Part shown: positions 1-11,900 of the stretch, one piece after another | Numbering within the stretch: position 1 is the stretch's first letter | How the letters are laid out: the number at the start of each line of letters is the position of its first letter | Source: Hippopus hippopus | Taxonomy: Eukaryota > Mollusca > Bivalvia > Cardiida > Cardiidae | Length of the DNA: 64,000 bases | Reading direction: 5' to 3' | Assembly (NCBI GenBank): GCA_946811185.2 | Contig: OX328096.1 | Coordinates: 48,994,252-49,058,251, forward strand | Position numbers and translations under genes: made by a program | Notes under the pieces: generated by a model | The model's database searches: none | What the model saw: the letters and a program-made list of their open reading frames with translations, nothing else | Told to the model about the DNA's origin: nothing

Positions 1-509
1 TGCATGCTTGAAACCGAATATATTTCAATCTGAGAGCAATTTGATAATTATGTTATCTGCACAATGAAAATGGTGTATAACCATAATCTACTCTAGAAAG
101 GAGAATCAAATGTCTCAATTTTGAATGAAATAACCTTTTAACTCTTTACCCTCCCACCCCCCAAAAAAATTAAACTAATACAATTTCGAAATATTTTCAG
201 ACAATGAAATAAATGTAGCCAAAATAATGGTATTCATCTCTAAGGTAGAAAACATGTTTTAACAACCATGTGGTAGAAGATTTTTAAAAATTTATTGAGA
301 AAAAAAGATCATAGGCGGCTTTTTCTCATCCCAATAAGTTTTCTAAATCATAATCATCATGTGACCCACTGTTGTCTACATGCAGTTGCTGTCAACATGG
401 ACGAGTGTATAATTTTGTCATTGCTTTTCTTTCAATAATCAGACTTGTAATTAAAATGGTATGTACAAATTTTGTGACTAGGTCCTAAGCTAGGTATTCA
501 TCAATCATG
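1..509. other. AT-rich intronic or flanking DNA, no feature recognised
   Basis: On the gene's strand this is the intron after exon 4. No further ankyrin or tail exon was found here by eye. Confidence 0.4.
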
Positions 510-712
510 TTAACCCCTGACCAAACAATCCCTAGTTTTAACTACTTCGAGAAAGAAAACCTTGGAAAACTTAGTTGGAAAAGAATAAAATGCTGGTAAT
601 CATTATTTTCTCCATTTCCCACAATTTATTTTCAACTCTTTCAAATTTTAAAAGACAACTCCCATCATTCGAGATGCAATTTATTTGGTATCTGCAAATG
701 ATTTCAATACTG
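510..712 (+). repeat. Family A foldback element, degraded
   Basis: It opens at TTAACCCCTGACCAAACAAT and keeps a mutated central hairpin (ATGCTGGTAATCATTATTTTC). The right terminus is lost. Confidence 0.7.
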
Positions 713-896
713 AAATGTGATTTCTTTTTTGGGGGGCTGGCAATGACTCAAATTCACTTCTTATTCTAAATTGAAAAAAATCTAGCAATCTGATTGGCTG
801 AAACATTTTATTTCTGTAAATGACTAATCTTGGAAATCAAAAAAAAAGAACAGCATCTAAAACTGTTGGTGAAAATACAAAGCCAGGGTCCATATT

Positions 897-1042
897 CATC
901 AACTTAAAAACTTAAAAACTTAGAAAGTAATGCAATTTCTGATTGGTTTAGCCAATCAGAAATTGTGTAACTTTGAAATTTTGAAAATTCTTGAGGATTA
1001 TACTAACAGAGATTTAAAGAATGGTTGGTGAATATGGGCCCA
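897..1042. repeat. Family E palindromic element
   Basis: The ends read GGGTCCATATTCATCAAC and TTGGTGAATATGGGCCC. The centre TCTGATTGGTTTAGCCAATC is a near-perfect palindrome. Relatives lie at 26845-27027 and 48572-48730. Confidence 0.75.
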
Positions 1043-1273
1043 GATGTAGTCACACCTTAGTTCCTAGACCTGTCTAATGAAATGCAAAATCACAATCTAC
1101 AATTTCTTTACAGTCTACAAAATATAGACTCCAAAAATCTTAAGTAACCATTTGATATCATGAGGAAGTAGTTAATCGCCAATAAGCATTCTGTTTCAAT
1201 ACATGTACCATCCTTTACAAATAAATTTGCATTAACTATTCAATTTTACTTCAACCAAAACCTCTTATTTACT

Positions 1274-1495
1274 TTAAACCTTTACAACACAATCCCATGT
1301 TTGATTGACACTCAAAAATGTAGGTGTTTGAAAACATCAAGGGAAAGGAGAAAATTCTGGTAACCAGCAATTTCTCCTTTTTGCAGGGTGTTTTCTATTC
1401 AACTACAAACAAAGTTTTGAGTCACATTTATTTTGTTGTCTGAAATGCTTTCAATCTGGGTGAGTCTAAATTTCTATTGTCTGGTCAGAAGTTAA
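1274..1495 (+). repeat. Family A foldback element
   Basis: TTAA bounds both sides. The core GAAAATTCTGGTAACCAGCA is recognisable and the right arm ends GTCTGGTCAGAAGTTAA. Confidence 0.8.
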
Positions 1496-1560
1496 AAAGT
1501 GCAGGACTGAGATCTGCCCACACATCAGTGCATTCACATTTCAATACATAATCATTTTTT

Positions 1561-1780
1561 TTACTCTTTACCATATTCTAGAATTTGAGTCTGGTACAAA
1601 TTGTAAGCATTTGCAGACAGAAAAATAATTGTGGTTCAAAGCTGTGGGGTTTGTTTTGGAATAAGTGGGGAAACATAATGGGAAAAGGAAAAAAAAATCC
1701 TGGATACTATCATTTACTTCTTTTTGCATGATGCTTTTGTCTTTCCCAGGGGTTTTTAAACACAGGATTGTAAATGTTTT
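1561..1780 (-). repeat. Family A foldback element, degraded
   Basis: The arm with GCATTTGCAGACAG comes first, then a diverged hairpin with a run of A. Confidence 0.6.
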
Positions 1781-2150
1781 ATTGGAAAAGACAGTGTTTG
1801 ATCATTGTGCATTTATAAGAATAGCTCAAGTAGTAAATTAAGATTCTAAGATACAATGTAGTTTATGTTCACTCAACTTTTGACTAAATTATAGCTTGTT
1901 ACAGGCAATTCTTCAATTTACTGTGTCTTTCACTTTCTCCACACTAAGAATCACTTTGCCAAATTATAACGTTAACATCTAAAGTTTATTATTTGAAAGA
2001 ACCTGAAACCTGTGTATCAAGCAATTTGAGAAAGAGGAAGCAAAAATATCAGTTCGACCTCTGACCTGTCAAATTTGTAAGTTCAGTATCCCAAACATAG
2101 ATTTATTTAAAGTTGAATGGCATTTAGAGGGGAAAACCTGATAAAAACCA
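1781..2150. other. Intronic DNA, nothing recognised
   Basis: AT-rich sequence without a convincing exon or named repeat. Confidence 0.35.
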
Positions 2151-2390
2151 TTAACCCTTTACCAAACAATCCTGAGGAAAATCCTTGATTTTTAACAACC
2201 CTGAGGAAGAAGGCTTTAGAAACAGTACAGGAAAAGGAGAAAATGGTAATTACCAGCATTGTCTCATTTCGCTTAATGTTTTCTGTTCTGTCAGAGAACT
2301 TCTGGTCAATTGTTCCAATGTCAAAGTTGTTTTCTGTTGGCCCTTTTCATTCTAAAGGGTCTACAGTTTGTCAATTGGGAAAGAGTTGAC
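2151..2390 (+). repeat. Family A foldback element
   Basis: It starts TTAACCCTTTACCAAACAAT. The left arm contains a local duplication around CCTGAGGAA, and the right half is diverged. Confidence 0.75.
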
Positions 2391-2483
2391 AGAAAAACAG
2401 ACTAAACTGTATACCAACATCAGTCTGCACCTATGGGCAGGCTGATCATGGCCTTTACATACCATAAATTTATACCACTATGT

Positions 2484-2711
2484 TTTACCAATTCCCAAAC
2501 AACAAATGTTGGACTTTTAAAAATTAAGAACATCTGCAAGCAACAAATCTGAAAGTGGTACAAATGAATTGAGGTTCTTTGACATGGTAGAAAACTTTGT
2601 GGGAAAAGGAGAAAATGCTGGTAACCACCATTTTGTCCTTTTCCAACAATATTTTCAGAAGGCTCCTTTGTTAGGGTCGTGAAAAGACAAAATTGTCTGG
2701 GAAAGGGTTCA
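2484..2711 (-). repeat. Family A foldback element beside the exon 4 donor
   Basis: The core GAAAATGCTGGTAACCACCA is present and the end reads GGGAAAGGGTTCA. The element terminus lies about ten bases from the splice donor of exon 4. Confidence 0.8.
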
Positions 2712-2720
2712 AAGACATAC

Positions 2721-2920
2721 CAAGAATGTTTCGATATAATCTGCTAGTTCTTCATGTTGGTTTTCTCTTGCCAGATCCAGTGGGTCTTGGTCACTACAGT
2801 TTTTAATTTCGAAGGCAAAAGCTGATCCTGGGGTATCCATGACACATGAGCATAGATCTTGTAACCCATAGTAACAGGCAAAATGTAATAATGTGGGCAG
2901 GAAGTCATCACTCTTCTTAC
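2721..2920 (-). CDS. PIK3AP1-like: Exon 4: ankyrin-type repeat segment
   Basis: The acceptor GACAAATAG|GT completes the glycine codon begun in exon 3. The exon encodes 66 codons with LPTLLHFACYYGL and DPLDLARENQHEELADYIE. The pattern x-TLLHFA-x2-G-L and the A-x2-H/N-x2-L helix are those of the ankyrin-type repeats that follow the DBB in BCAP and BANK1. The donor is TTCTTG|GTATGT in phase 0. A family A element begins about ten bases inside the following intron. The exon has no methionine start. Confidence 0.88.
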
Positions 2921-5900
2921 CTATTTGTCAGAATAAACGATGAAACATCAATTAATAAACATAATTATTAACTCTTTACCACACAGTTCCGAGTTTTAAC
3001 CTCTCTGAGGAAATACCGGTACCCTTTTTGAAAACTTTGTGGGAAAAGGAGAAAATGCTGGTAACTAGCATTTTCTCCTTTTCTCACAAGGTTTTCTAAT
3101 CTTTTAGAGACAATTACCATCATTAAAGATACATTTGCTGTCTGCAAACGCTTTCAATTTCAACAAGTCTAAAATTTTATCTTTTGTAAAACAGTTAAGA
3201 TAATACATGAGAAGAGAACACTAGGCCCCATATTCACCAACCACACTTGCATTCTTAGCCTTGATCTAGATTTAGAAAGTAACAGCCCATATTCATACTA
3301 GTCTAAGATATTATCAAGACAAACATTCAAAGCAAATTTCAAGATTATTGGACTGAAAATGTGGCCTCTAGAGCATACACATAGTTTTTCAAGGATGAAA
3401 CTTGGTGACCTAGTTTTTATTCCATGTGACCCATTTTCAAACTCATGCAAGATATCATCAAGACAAATATTCTAACAACAGTTTAAAGAATATTGGACTG
3501 TAATTATAGTACAAAAGGGTTTTCCGAGATTTGAACTTGCGACCTAGTTTTTTATCCAACATGACCCATTTTCATACTAGTCTAAGAAATTATCAAGACA
3601 AACATTTTGACCGAATTTCAAGATTACTGGACAGAAAATGTGGCCTCTAGAGCTTACATAAGGTTTTTCTAAGATTTGACCTGGTGACCTAGTTTTTGAC
3701 CTGACATGACCAATTTTCAAACTCATCCAAGCTATCATCATGACAAACATTCTGACCAACTTTACAGAGCATTGGACTGAAAATGTGGCTTCTGGAGCGT
3801 ACACAAGGTTTTTCAAAGATTTGACCTAGTGACCTAGTTTTTGACCTGACATGACCAATTTTCAAACTCATCTGCAATATTATTAAGACAAACATTCTGA
3901 CCAAATTTCAAGAGTATTGGACTGAAAATGTGGCTTTTGGAGCATACACAAGGTTTTTCTAAGATTTGGCCTAGCGACCTAGTTTTTCTCCCAACATGGC
4001 CCATTTTCAAATCTGTCAGAGATATCATCAAGACAAACATTCTGACCAACTTTCAAGAGTTTTGGACTGAAAATGTGGCCTCTAGAGCATACACAAGGTT
4101 TTTCTAAGATTTGACCTGGTGACCTAGTTTTTGACCCGACATGGCCCTTTTTCGAACTCATCTGAGATATCATCAAGACAAACATTCTGACAAACTTTCA
4201 AGAGTTTTGGACTGAAAATGTGGCCTCTAGAGCATACACAATATTTTTCTAAGATTTGACCTGGTGACCTAGTTTTTGACCCGACATGGCCCATCTTCAA
4301 ACTTGTCCGAGATATCATCAAGACAAACATTCTGACCCATTTTCAGGAGTATTGGACTGAAAATATGGCCTGTAGAGCGTACACAAGGCTTTTCTAAGAT
4401 CTGACCTAGTGACCTAGTTTTTTACCCGACATGGCCCATTTTCGAACTTGTCCGAGATATCATCAATACAAACATTCTGACCAACTTTCAGGAGTACTGG
4501 ACAGAAAATGTGGCCGAGATATCATCAAGGCAAACATTCTGACCAAGTTTCATGAGTATCGGACTGAAAATGTGGCCTCTAGAGCGTACACAAGGTTTTT
4601 CTAAGATTTGACCTGGTGACCTAGTTTTTGACCCGACATGGCCCATTTTCGACCTCGTCTGAGATATCATCAAGACAAACATTCTGGCCAACTTTCAAGA
4701 GTATTGGACTGAAAATGTGGCTTCTAGGGCGTACACAAGGTTTTTCTAAGATTTGACCTGGTGACCTAGTTTTAGACTCGACATGGCCCATTTTCAAAGT
4801 TGTCCGAGATATCATCAAGACAAACATTCTTACCCGTTTTCAGGAGTATTGGACTGAAAATATGGCCTCTAGAGCGTACACAAAGTTTTTCTAAGATTTG
4901 ACCTAGTGACCTAGTGACCTAGTTTTTTACCCGACATGGCCCTTTTTCGAACTCATCCGAGATATCATCAATACAAACATTCTGACCAACTTTCAGGAGT
5001 ATTGGACTGAAAATGTGGCTTCTAGAGCGTACACAAGGTTTTTCTAAGATTTGAGCTAGTGACCTAGTTTTTGACCCGTCATGACCCGTTTTACCAACTC
5101 GTCCAAGATATCATCAAGGCAAACATTCTGACCAAGTTTCATGAGTATCGGACAGAAAATGTGGCCTCTAGAGCATACACAAGGTTTTTCTAAGATTTGA
5201 CCTAGTGACCTAGTTTTTGGCCTTGACATGACCCATTTTCGACCTCGTCCGAGATATCATCAAGACAAACATTCTGACCAAGTTTCACAAGTATCGGACT
5301 GAAAATGTGGCCTCTAGAGTGTACACAAGGTAAAAGTTGACGACGCACGACGCATATTGCACGACGGACGCCGGACACAGCACAATCACAATAGCTCACC
5401 ATGAGCACTTCGTGCTCAGGTGAGCTAAAAAGATAGACGGCATGAGCAATACTTGAATATGAATATTAAAACTCTTTTGTGGCTCAATATGAAGTAAAAT
5501 AATGAAAAGTAACCACGGGAGCTTGCAAAAACAGTGCCTCTTTTTTCGTCACCTTTCTTCATTTTGTTAAAAAGTGATATGACAATGATGCTTATGACAA
5601 TTTTAAATTTCCAAATAGAACAAGAAAAGGATGATTGTGTATTACATTAATTTGCTATGGTATGAATCAAGGCATAGATTAGCGGTAGCAATGCTTGTAA
5701 ATAGTGGTTTCATTATATGTGCAAACAAATGTGGCAACAGGGGCCCGCCTAATAAACATATGCACTATTCAACAAATCCAAATTACCTTCTTTTCATTCT
5801 TTATCAGTACCAAGAAGTAGGTCAAAAGCCAGCTCATTCAGCTATGCCCAGAAGAGAGAGTTTTTATATATGAGTTACATTTTAATTCCAACAGCAATTA

Positions 5901-8900
5901 TTTTGGATTAGGATTTTTTCTTGTGGGGGAAGGGGGAGCAAGGGTGTAAAAGTTTGTCATTGGGCAAAGACTTAAAGAGGGTACACTTAATCTTTGATCT
6001 TGCATGCAACTTTTAGACCTCAGCCCTATTCATCTTACTTGGACAAAAAAAGAAACATGCTCAATAAGAAACACATTTGACCAACCACAGGATTCAGACC
6101 TGCAGCCAGATAAATTATGAGGACAAAATTATTATACGCTTTGCCTAAAACACCTAATGAATCATTCAGCAAGGCATGATATTTAGGCTCTGGTTTCCAG
6201 CATTTTCTCCATTCTGATAATATTTTCAAAATTCGTGTCATTTAGGGCTTTAAAAGCATGGTAAACTTTGGTACAGAATTAAATGAACTTACTTAAACTT
6301 TAGACTCCAGGTCAAATGAGTTGAACTCTTTATCAGATGAATTAATTTTTAACTTGTCCAAATCAAAAGCATTTGCAGACAAAACATCAATTCTGGTTCA
6401 AATTATTAGATTTGTCTTTGAATGGTTCTTGTGCAAAACACTGTGAGTAAAAGGAGAAAATGCTGGTTAACAGCATCTCTATTTCCCACAGGGCTTTTTC
6501 AAGCATGCATAAACAAGGTTGATTGATTAATTGTATGGTGTTTAATACTGTTTTCAACATTATTTCAGTTATATCACGGCAGCCAGTGCACCTATCTATG
6601 CTTTTCTGGAGTCTCTTTTACCAGTACTCCGAACAATATTGTTTCCAACCCACTGGCTGCTTTCCCACATAACCATCTTTGAAACAATGGTCAGCGGTGG
6701 GAGAGGAATGAATCCTGTCACAATGACTATCATCAATCCTTGGAAAGAAATTGGCCAAGCCAGGGATCAAACCCACAACCTCCTGTTCTCAAGTCCTGCA
6801 TGCTACCGACTGAGTTACCGGGGCTTAGGGATTTTGTCGTTATATAGCTAAAAGAATTCATAGAAAAATAACTGAAATTTTAATGGGACTTTCCACTCGT
6901 TTTCTACTTCTATTTTCTGTCAGTATGCTTGTATCTTGGCAAAATAGGCATAGTAGAAAATATACAGACTTTATATTGATTTTTCTTTTAGAGAAATCTG
7001 GTGTTGAGATATTAGACAATTCTGTTAAAAATGCATTTCAAAATTATTGTTTGTAGATTTGTCAGAGTAAGCCATAAACTGGGATAAATAAGGTTACTGC
7101 ATTACTGCTGACGACTTTGGAAAAAAACATCCTCTTGACATTTTGAAAATCTACATGTAATAAGTGTCAGTATATGAATACATAATAAACCCTTTACCAC
7201 ACAATCGCAGGTTTTAATGAATCTGAGGAAGAAGCCTTTTGAAAACATTGTGGTAAAAGGAGAAAATGCTGGTAACCAGCATTTTCTCCTTTTCCCACAA
7301 TGTTTTCTATCCTATCCCAGACAAATCTTACCATGGGTGCGATATTCAATTTGTCTTCTGCAAATGCTTTCAATTTGGACCAGTCGAAAATTTTGTCATT
7401 AGGTAAGAGTTAAACAGTTTCAAAAAAGGTACAATGGCCTGTTGTAAGCATTTCCTCCTTTCAGAGCATTGCTTTTAAAAGTGGTCTTCTGCAAGGTCAA
7501 AAATCTGAATGGGATTATTTTGTTAATGCTTTAAAACACACGAAAAATTTTAGACTTGTCCAAATTGAAAGCAGTTGCAGGCGGTAAATTAAACTCAGGC
7601 TCAAATGATGGGAGTTGTCTTCAAAGGGTAAATGACTATGTGGGAAAAAAAGAAAGTTCTGGATACACATGTTTTCTCCTTTTTCCACAAAGTTTTAAAA
7701 AGCTGTCTCAACCCGGGCGTTCACACTATGGGTAGCGTGGAAATGGGTTAAGCTGACAAAGGTTTCATTATCATAAATCACTTCAAATTTGGGGCCTAAA
7801 GCACAACTTAACCTTATTTAGTTGCCTTTGTGGCTAGTGTAGATGAAAATCAGATAGACAGAACACCTAGTCTGATCTTTGATCTACACTGTCTGCTTTG
7901 CATAGAAGTTATGGACAAAAGTCCTGAAATTGCTATTAACTTGGGTCTTTTTTCACACTGAAAATGTCTGTAAGGTGTGATTGTCTCTTTATTAGTTGAT
8001 TGACTTTTGTACACAGTGTTGATCAAGATCTGACAGATTAAAGCTGCATGGAGCCTAATCTCAAATCTACACCTTCCAGACTTTGTGAGATATACTGAGT
8101 GACATCAATAGCCTTCACTGTTTACCATAAAATCCTAGTTTTAACCTCCCCTCAGAAAATGGCTTTTGAAAATATTGTGGGTAATGGAGAAAATGCTGGT
8201 TACCAGTATTTTCTCCCCATCACATAATGCTCTCTACCCTTTCACACAAAAATTGCATCATTTGAACCACATTTAATTTTTTGTCTGCAAAATGCTTTCA
8301 ATCTGGACAGGCCTAGAATTTTCTCGTCTGAAAAAAGGCTTAACAATTTAATATAGCTCTCACTCAATAAACCTTTCATTACCACTGTATATATTATTGT
8401 TTGTGTTTGGAATAACAGGTTCAAATCGCATATGGTGTCGAAATAATTTATAAACCCAACTGACTGTATTTATATTATCGCTTCACCCTTCGTGCTTTTT
8501 AACTTGTATTCCCAAAAAAAATTACCTGGTATATAAAATGTTAATGAAAAGTTTATCAGGTTAGAGTTATACTTGAGTCTTGTTTACCTTACGAAAAAGT
8601 CATTCATTTGGTGCTCTTATTGGTAAAAGCAAGCACAAAGTAAACAAAAGAATTTTTTTTTCTGTATAGGCTGATGTCATTTCTTTAGACAGATTTTCAG
8701 ATTTTATCAAATACGCAAGACCTAGATCTAGCTCTTCCTCATACCTAAAATTGTCTTCCAAAAACGTGGGACAACTTTCTTCCCTTTTATCTTTACCAAA
8801 CAGTAAAATCTTTTTGAACTCATCAAATTTAAAAGCAGTTGCAGATGACCCATTATTTGTTGCTCAAATGATGGGATTTGTCTTTGATAGGATAGAAATC

Positions 8901-11900
8901 ATTGCTGGTAACCAGTATTTTCTCCTTTTCCCACTATGTTTACAAAAGCCTTATTCTGAATGGTCATTAAAACTCAAGGCTGTTTGGTAAAGGTTTAATA
9001 TTAGAATGTAGTGGAATAGCGCTAAATTCAGATGACAGCCAAGCCATCTAACTTTTCCGAATCAAAGTCAAAGAAATCAGTTAAAACAAAAAGGCTATGA
9101 TGGCCCTAAGGTTGCTCACCTGAGCCTTTCAGTCCCAAATTGACCCATTTCCAAACTCGTCTCAGATATCAAGACGAACATTTTGACAAACTTTCATTTG
9201 TACTGGACTGAAAATGTGGCTTCTTGAGTGTACACAAATTTTTCAAAGAGTTGACCCCATGACCCAGTTTTAAACCCCACATGACACATTTTCAACCTTC
9301 TTAGATATCATCCAGACAAACATTCTGAACACTTTTTACAACTATTGGAGAAAAAATGTGATCTCTGAAGCATACACAAGCTTTTTCACAGATTTGACCT
9401 TGTGACCTACTTTTTGATCCAAAATAACCTATTTTCAAACTAGTCCTAGGTATTATCAAGACAAACATTCTAAATTTCATGAGAATTTGACTGAAAATGT
9501 GATCTCTGAAGCATACACAAGGTTTTTCAAAGATATGACCTTGTGACCTAGGTTTTAACACAACGTGACTCCTAATCAAACTCATCCAATGTACTATGAA
9601 GATAAACATTCCTACCAATTTTCATGAGTATTGGACAGAAAATATATCATTAAGATAAACAATCTGACCCAGTTTTATGAGAATTGGACGTAAAATCTGG
9701 CCTCTAGATTGTGCACAAGGTTTTTCAGTGATTTGACCTGGTGACCTAGGTTTTGACCCAACATGATCAATTTTTAAACACATGTAAGATATTATCACTG
9801 CACAACAGATACAGCATGAAAAGCTTACCTTGAGCACTTCTACTCAAGTAATATAATTCATATTTATGAAATCTCTTGAGGGGACAAGCAGGATCTACGA
9901 AAATCAAATGGATGAATCTAAAATTTTGTTGTTTTAGAAAGAGTTGAGAGTGTTTTAATTTGCATGCCATACACAATATTGAGAAGTGTAATAAGGTTGA
10001 TCAAGATCAGACAACACAAAGCATTTAGTCTGATCTTTGATCTACACTGTCTGATATTTGTGACAAGATTAATTGTCTAACTTGAATTTTAGGAAATTGC
10101 AATATCTAGCTTTTCTTTTTTAACCCTTTACCAAACAACCAGAGTTTTAATGACCCTAGAGAGAAAGACTTTTGATACTATTATGGTAAAAGCAGGAAAT
10201 GCTAGAAACTATGTTTTCTCCTCTCCAAAATACAATTTTAGTCCTAGAGTCACAATTTTGTTGGCTGCAAATGCTGTCAATTTGGACTAGTCTAAAATTT
10301 TGTTGTTTGGTGAAGTGTTAACTGAATAAAATATTTCCCTATCTGTCTAGTCTATATTTGGTCTTCAAGTGTTTGCTCTTTATTAGACAACAGATTATTT
10401 GACTTGTTCATGTTGAACTCATTTGCAGACAACAAACTAAATATGGCTCTGACAATGGAATTGTAAGGGAAAACATGATATGAAAAAAGAAAATACTGGT
10501 TACCAGCATGCTCTCTTCTTCCCATAATTTTTAAAAAATTTTCCTCTTTAAGGTCATTAATCTAAACAAGTGGGCCATGATGGCTCTGTATTGCTCCACT
10601 CGCTTTTAAAGAAATGTATCATGTGCTAAATTGGCATTGACAGGGACATATATTATGAAAAGTGTGTATGGCATTAGGGTTTCATAGAGAAATACCTCCC
10701 CCCGTTCATTTTTATTTTTTCAAATGCAAAGATGATATTATTGAATACAAGCACGTCTAATCAAGCATTGTTCATACCAAATATCAGTGAAGTTTAATAA
10801 AGAAGTGCTTTGCTAAGAAGATTACTGAAACTTTAGTAGCAGAAAACGTTTTTTCAGTGGCATGAATAGTAAGTTCTGGAACGAAAAACTGACTCATACA
10901 TTAACCTCACTTCATTAAATATTCAACTCATCTGACCATAATAATTACCATCAATATAAATCACTCTCACTCAAAACTGAACATTTTATATAAAAAAAAC
11001 TTAAATATCCAACACAAATCATGTAATAGTGCAGTTTGATAATCATGGGAAGTAAATGGTAACAAACTATGCATAATTATTTGTTATGAGTGAACAAGAG
11101 TTATTTTTCTTGATCATTATACATGTATATGGGTTGTAGTCATATTGACTTCATGTACTCCAGGAAGATTTTAGAGTTCTCCCTATATTAGCCTTTGTAA
11201 ACCTTGTTACCCCCCCCCCCAGCGCTTACCCAAGTACTATACTAAATCTTGCTACAGGCCAACTAGATGAAGCATGAAGCTACATGCAAGTTTTGATAAA
11301 TCTAGATCTTATGGTAAGGAACCAGAAGATTCTTTTAGTTTTGAGTGAATAAACCCATGTAAAAACTTTTGACCCTATTGGGTGGGGGAAATTTTTATTG
11401 GAACGATCTTGGTAGAGTTCTCGATGAAGCTGCATGCAAAATTTGGTAGACCTAGGCCTTACAGTTAAGAACAAGAATATTTTTGAAGTTTCACCATGTA
11501 AGCCCTTGTAAAACTTGTGACCCCTGGGGTGGGGCCATATTAACCCCAGGGCTATAATTTGAATAACCTTCGTAGGCAACATTAGATTAAGCTACATGCC
11601 AAATTTGGCAGCCCTACTCCAAATGGATAGGAACAGGAAGAATTTTTCACTCTATAAGCCCATGTAGGGGCAGGGCCAATTCTGACCCGAAGGATCTAAT
11701 TTGAAGAAACTGGTACAGATCCACTAGATGAAGTTGCATACCAAATTTGGCAGCCCTAGGCCTAGTGGTTTCGGACAAGAAGATTTTAACAGGTTTTCAA
11801 TATTTTTCAGTTTTGTTGCCATGGCAACCAGAGTTTTTATTGGAATCAAATTCTTCTAAAAAAGTCTGAAGAGCGCCATGGCAGGATAATTTCTGTGAAG

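Noticed and set aside
3577..5408. A row of about eight minus-strand frames of 67-79 codons with near-identical proteins (MFVLMIS..., SKTRSPGQILEKP)
   Set aside because: They are frames of the 145 bp minisatellite, restarting every monomer. There is no independent coding evidence.
3300..5428. CRISPR array
   Set aside because: The unit is a continuous 145 bp tandem monomer, with no alternation of short repeats and unique spacers, and the sequence is animal nuclear DNA.
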